Below are positions 42,599 through 46,026 of a stretch of 46,026 bases of DNA, one piece after another. This stretch comes from an uncultured Saprospiraceae bacterium (GTDB taxonomy: Bacteria > Bacteroidota > Bacteroidia > Chitinophagales > Saprospiraceae): the NCBI GenBank assembly GCA_937941765.1, contig CALDGQ010000001.1, positions 1 to 46,026 on the forward strand. Reading direction: 5' to 3'. The first letter of the stretch is position 1; every line of letters begins with the position of its first letter. The position numbers and the translations under genes are program-made. The notes under the pieces were generated by a model. It did no database searches, was not told the origin of the DNA, and saw only the letters and a list, made by a program, of their open reading frames with translations.

Positions 42599-44236
42599 AT
42601 GATTAAATACACGCTGTTATTAGTTCTAGTTTTTTTAATAGGTAAAACCGATGCCCAAAACAACGCCCTTCACTTCGACGGCATCAACGATCAAGTCATC
42701 GGCCAATCCTCACCAATTCTCGAACTAACTGAAGGAACAATAGAGCTTTGGGTGAAGCCACAAATGAAAACCACAAAACAAACTTTTATTGCTTACAGAA
42801 GTGCGAATGGTAGCCAAACCAGATATCTTTGGAATTTCCTTGAAAATTTGAGTGGACTAGGTTTTTGGAACGGAAGTGTATATGGTGTTTTAAATTACAA
42901 CTTTGTGCCTGATGATTGGTGCCATTTAGCTTTCGTAGATGATAATGTCAATACAAAATTCTATGTGAACGGGGTTTTTATAGGAGCTATAAATATGCAA
43001 TTCGGTAATGCAGCTGGAAATGCACTAAATCTAATATTGGGTATTGATATGCCTTGTTGCGAATTTTTCAATGGCGCAATGGATGAAGTGAGAATTTGGT
43101 CAACACCATTTAACGTTCAAGAAATCCAAGAGCGGATGACTTGCACTTATCCATCAGATGAACCAGGATTGGTGTTGCATTACAAAATGAATGAAGGGGT
43201 AGCCAATGGAAATAATTTGACAATTACCATGTTAGAAGATAGCAGTGTGAACGGATTTTCTGCAACGTTGAATAATTTTGATCAAGATGGGACTACTTCC
43301 AATTGGGTAAATTCAACAACTGATTATTCTAATTGTATGGTATGTGATAACACTAACATAACACTAAGTCAGACACCACCTCCGCTCAACAATAGTTTGC
43401 ATTTTGATGGTAATGATAACTATGCATACACCAATGTTTCTCCTTTAATGAATAGCACGCAAGCTACTATCGAGCTTTGGTTTAAACCAGAAGTAACGAA
43501 TAATGAACAAATTTTATTTTCAAGCTATGGTTCAGGAAATGATAGATATTATATTTTTCTGCTTAATGATTTAAGTGGAGTAGATTTTTTCCGAGGATTT
43601 GCACACAAAGTCCATCCTTATACCTTTACTCCAGGATCATGGTATCACATTGCGGTTGTTTGGACTGGTTCAAATTCATTGCTATACATAAATGGTAATT
43701 ATGAAACGGATCTATTAATACAAGGTACTGAGCTACAAGCTAATGAATTTATTTTGGGTGTAGATATATTAGCAAATAATGAATTTAAAGGAGAAATGGA
43801 TGAAGTAAGAATTTGGGATAAAGATTTGTGTGAAGCAGAAATTCAGCAAGCAATGAAATGTCCTGTAGATCCAAACCAAAATGGATTGTTAGCAAATTAT
43901 AAATTTGATCAAGGTTTGCCAAGTGGTTCCAATCCAACAGAGAATATTTTATTTGATAATAGTTCAAATAACAATGACCTTGGAATTTTCAATTTCATAT
44001 TAGACGGCTCAACCTCTAACTGGATTAGCTCTACCATAAGTCCAATCCCAGACCCGACTCCAACTGGTACTTACTTTAAAACTGGTTCACTTTATAACAA
44101 TGGAAGTACAGTCCTTCCTGCTAATGATGTTGAACTAATTTCAGACTTTTGTATAATACTAGAACCTGGTACTGATGTTCAGACCGGTGCACAATTCCAT
44201 GCTTTTATTGGTGGATGTGACAGTGGTACCTATTAA
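42599..44236 (+). CDS. Secreted protein with two LamG (laminin G-like) domains
   Basis: Starting at ATG 42599 gives 545 residues with a signal peptide (MIKYTLLLVLVFLIGKTDAQ). Two LamG/concanavalin-like domains follow: NALHFDGINDQVIGQSS...GTIELWVKPQ with AMDEVRIW, and NSLHFDGNDNYAYTNVS...ATIELWFKPE with EMDEVRIW. The C-terminal segment (VLPANDVELISDFCIILEPG) resembles a three-strand cap; no type A or B sorting domain was recognised. It lies 26 bases after the preceding T9SS protein gene, and may share its transcript. Confidence 0.85.
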   Translation: MIKYTLLLVLVFLIGKTDAQNNALHFDGINDQVIGQSSPILELTEGTIELWVKPQMKTTKQTFIAYRSANGSQTRYLWNFLENLSGLGFWNGSVYGVLNYNFVPDDWCHLAFVDDNVNTKFYVNGVFIGAINMQFGNAAGNALNLILGIDMPCCEFFNGAMDEVRIWSTPFNVQEIQERMTCTYPSDEPGLVLHYKMNEGVANGNNLTITMLEDSSVNGFSATLNNFDQDGTTSNWVNSTTDYSNCMVCDNTNITLSQTPPPLNNSLHFDGNDNYAYTNVSPLMNSTQATIELWFKPEVTNNEQILFSSYGSGNDRYYIFLLNDLSGVDFFRGFAHKVHPYTFTPGSWYHIAVVWTGSNSLLYINGNYETDLLIQGTELQANEFILGVDILANNEFKGEMDEVRIWDKDLCEAEIQQAMKCPVDPNQNGLLANYKFDQGLPSGSNPTENILFDNSSNNNDLGIFNFILDGSTSNWISSTISPIPDPTPTGTYFKTGSLYNNGSTVLPANDVELISDFCIILEPGTDVQTGAQFHAFIGGCDSGTY

Positions 44237-44263
44237 ATATCTCCAATCAAAACGCTTTATCTT

Positions 44264-44300
44264 AAATCCTTTGCTTAATTCGTTAGGCAAAGGATTTCTT
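44264..44300. terminator. Bidirectional terminator between convergent surface-protein genes
   Basis: AAATCCTTTGC (44264-44274) and GCAAAGGATTT (44287-44297) are perfect complements around a 12-base loop, followed by CTTTATT. The hairpin lies between the plus stop at 44236 and the minus stop at 44340. Confidence 0.8.
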
Positions 44301-44339
44301 TATTCAACAAATCGTACCCACGTTCCGTAAAGAACAAAA

Positions 44340-45227
44340 TCACTCCAACTTAATCAACTTCTCAGAAAAAACGTCTCCATTTTCCATTTGTCCCAAAATG
44401 TAATAAGCACCTGACCCCAATTCACTCATATCCAACTCCGCATTGTTATCAGCTATCTGAATGGTACGAATCAATTGACCCATAGTAGAAAAAATTTGTA
44501 TTTGATTGATAGTATGACCTACTGAACTTGTGATCGTTATTTTATCTTGAAATGGATTAGGAAATAAATCGATTGCTGTCTTGTTTAGCATTTCATCTGT
44601 TAAAGAGACAACCCAACATTGATTGGCATTCTCGGAAACGTATACTAACTCATTATTTTGCTGAAAACATGAAAGATAACTATTTGCATCAATTAATCCT
44701 GCTAAGCAAGTGAAGCAATCGTAATCTAATAATCCAAAATTGGATCCAATTCCTTCAATCCAATAACTTGGAACTTGAATTGCCGCTGGTGGATCACTAA
44801 CAAGTTTTAATTTTTTTCTCATTTCACCATTTAAAAGTTGAATGCTATCAATTTCTGTAACAATCAAATTACAACAGCTAGTTTGAAAAGTATCTCCAAC
44901 CTCTAGACTGAAATCATAAAGCATTGTTTCACCAAAATTTTCTCTAAATACATATACTTTCTGTTCATCCTCTTCCCGAATATATCTACCGATATCCATC
45001 CAACTCACTTGCAAACTATCATTAATTCGTTCGATTTTTTTATAAACAACATTATTGAATACTGTATCTGAACCAATTCGAAATGCATTTGTTCTGGTAT
45101 TCGGAGTTGGTACGAATGTACTAGTTGTTATAAACCATTGATTGCCTTCACTCAATAAACTTTGTGCATTTAAAGCCAATTGAAGAAAACAAATTAAAAC
45201 AATTAATAGGTACTTAGTATTTGTCAT
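44340..45227 (-). CDS. Secreted T9SS type A protein
   Basis: Starting at ATG 45227 gives 295 residues with a signal peptide (MTNTKYLLIVLICFLQLALN). A frame 30 bases longer exists but would place a charged tail before the signal. The middle is an unrecognised Bacteroidota surface-protein pattern (FGETMLYDFSLEVGDTFQTS, SYWIEGIGSNFGLLDYDCF), and the C-terminus is a type A T9SS sorting domain (AIDLFPNPFQDKITITSSVG then IFSTMGQLIRTIQI, GAYYILGQMENGD). Confidence 0.87.
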   Translation of the reverse strand: MTNTKYLLIVLICFLQLALNAQSLLSEGNQWFITTSTFVPTPNTRTNAFRIGSDTVFNNVVYKKIERINDSLQVSWMDIGRYIREEDEQKVYVFRENFGETMLYDFSLEVGDTFQTSCCNLIVTEIDSIQLLNGEMRKKLKLVSDPPAAIQVPSYWIEGIGSNFGLLDYDCFTCLAGLIDANSYLSCFQQNNELVYVSENANQCWVVSLTDEMLNKTAIDLFPNPFQDKITITSSVGHTINQIQIFSTMGQLIRTIQIADNNAELDMSELGSGAYYILGQMENGDVFSEKLIKLE

Positions 45228-45340
45228 TGTATTGTTGTGTTGTAGGAGATCTCTCAAAATACAATATAATATGAGTATGAGGAGGAATAGGAGATACTAA
45301 AAAGCGATTTTGATAATTAGGTGGCAAATTTCCTATTTCT

Positions 45341-46021
45341 TCACCCAACAAATTTATACCCAACACCCCGCACACTCAAAAAATATTGAGGCTCTTTAGG
45401 ATTCACTTCAAAATATTTCCGAAAGGAAAGAATAAAATTATCAATCGTACGAGTAGATGGGAAGACATCATAACCCCAAACCGACTGCAAAATTTGGCGG
45501 CGAGAGACCACCTCATTTTTACGGTCAATTAAAAGTTTGAGCAACATGACTTCTTTTTTGGTGAGGGTAAAATTTCCTTTTGGAGTAGTCGCCTCAAAAG
45601 TCTTGATATTGATTTTATTTTCTCCAAATGCATAGATCTCAATATCTTCGGCAGGTGCTTTAGTACTTCTTTTTAGCAAATTCCCGATACGTAACAATAG
45701 TTCTTCAAGATGAAAAGGTTTGACCAAATAATCATCCGCTCCTTTTTTTAAGCCGGTGATTCGATCACTCGCCGCATCTTTCGCAGTCAGAAATAAAATT
45801 GGTACATCGGTATTGGTCAACCGGATTTGTTCGCACAATGAAAATCCATCCAACTCCGGAAGCATCACATCGAGAATAATTAAATCAAAGTGTTGACTTT
45901 TGAATAACTCCAATCCTGCAGGACCTTCCATCGCAGTGACCACCTCAAAATCTTCCATTTCAAGATTGAGCTTGAGTGTTTCTAAAATACTTTCTTCATC
46001 TTCTACTAGTAGTATTCGCAT
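45341..46021 (-). CDS. OmpR/PhoB-family response regulator
   Basis: This 226-residue protein is complete within the window edge. It has a receiver domain (VEDEESILETLKLNLEMEDF, phosphoacceptor D51 in LIILDVMLPELDGF, KGADDYLVKPF) and a winged-helix DNA-binding domain (EVMLLKLLIDRKNEVVSRRQ, ILQSVWGYDVFPSTRTIDNF, RGVGYKFVG). Its cognate histidine kinase is probably upstream on the minus strand, beyond base 46026. Confidence 0.95.
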   Translation of the reverse strand: MRILLVEDEESILETLKLNLEMEDFEVVTAMEGPAGLELFKSQHFDLIILDVMLPELDGFSLCEQIRLTNTDVPILFLTAKDAASDRITGLKKGADDYLVKPFHLEELLLRIGNLLKRSTKAPAEDIEIYAFGENKINIKTFEATTPKGNFTLTKKEVMLLKLLIDRKNEVVSRRQILQSVWGYDVFPSTRTIDNFILSFRKYFEVNPKEPQYFLSVRGVGYKFVG

Positions 46022-46026
46022 AGAAT

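Overview
The window comes from a low-GC Bacteroidota genome, probably close to Saprospiraceae or a related marine/environmental lineage. The clade call rests on T9SS type A and type B C-terminal sorting domains, a CarboxypepD_reg-plus-plug TonB-dependent receptor, 7TMR-DISM/LytTR signalling, SBBP/LamG/PKD surface proteins, DUF4252 proteins, and start sites without strong Shine-Dalgarno motifs. The exact clade is inference. No rRNA, tRNA or CRISPR array was seen.

Layout. 1-9.4 kb: a giant T9SS type B surface protein (minus strand), a regulatory-domain lipoprotein, and an ECF sigma factor followed by a protein that joins an anti-sigma-like membrane anchor to a C-terminal beta-barrel-like region. 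9.4-13.9 kb: a phytoene-desaturase/RetSat-type oxidoreductase, a NAGPA-like lipoprotein, a SRPBCC protein and small secreted proteins, interspersed with a dispersed hairpin repeat family. 13.9-15.3 kb: a REPtron, meaning a RAYT-type (Y1) transposase flanked by 13 REP-like hairpins; the left ones form a 136/137-bp tandem array that carries copies of the transposase's own 3' end. 15.4-18.4 kb: ECF sigma, membrane anti-sigma-like protein and three DUF4252 proteins, headed by an ECF-type promoter. 18.4-25.7 kb (minus): a TonB-dependent receptor, a LytTR response regulator and two tandemly duplicated 7TMR-DISM histidine kinases, with a remnant of a second response regulator between the kinases.

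25.9-40.8 kb (plus) is the centrepiece: a Bacteroidota-type type VI secretion system (subtype iii) operon. The order is a free-standing LytTR regulator, three LytTR-type boxes spaced exactly 21 bp apart, tssB, tssC, hcp/tssD, vgrG/tssI, tssF, a cargo block (M15 peptidase, lipoprotein, two unknowns, PKD lipoprotein), tssG, a two-TM protein, tssN, an unknown protein with two membrane segments, tssK, PAAR, tssO and a GPP34 (GOLPH3-like) protein. tssE, the ClpV ATPase (tssH) and tssP/Q/R are not in the window. The unknown gene between tssN and tssK is bracketed by a perfect 51-bp direct repeat. That repeat is the end of tssN and also the start of tssK, so the gene appears to have entered a place where the two core genes once overlapped by 50 nt, and the overlap was duplicated so both stayed intact.

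40.9-46.0 kb: two secreted/surface proteins (one T9SS type A, one double LamG), a convergent T9SS type A protein, and an OmpR-family response regulator at the right edge.

How the genes may work together (inference): the LytTR protein probably controls the T6SS operon through the boxes next to it. The core genes build a contractile sheath, baseplate and trans-envelope parts, and the embedded non-core genes are candidate effectors and immunity proteins delivered by the VgrG/PAAR/Hcp tip and tube.
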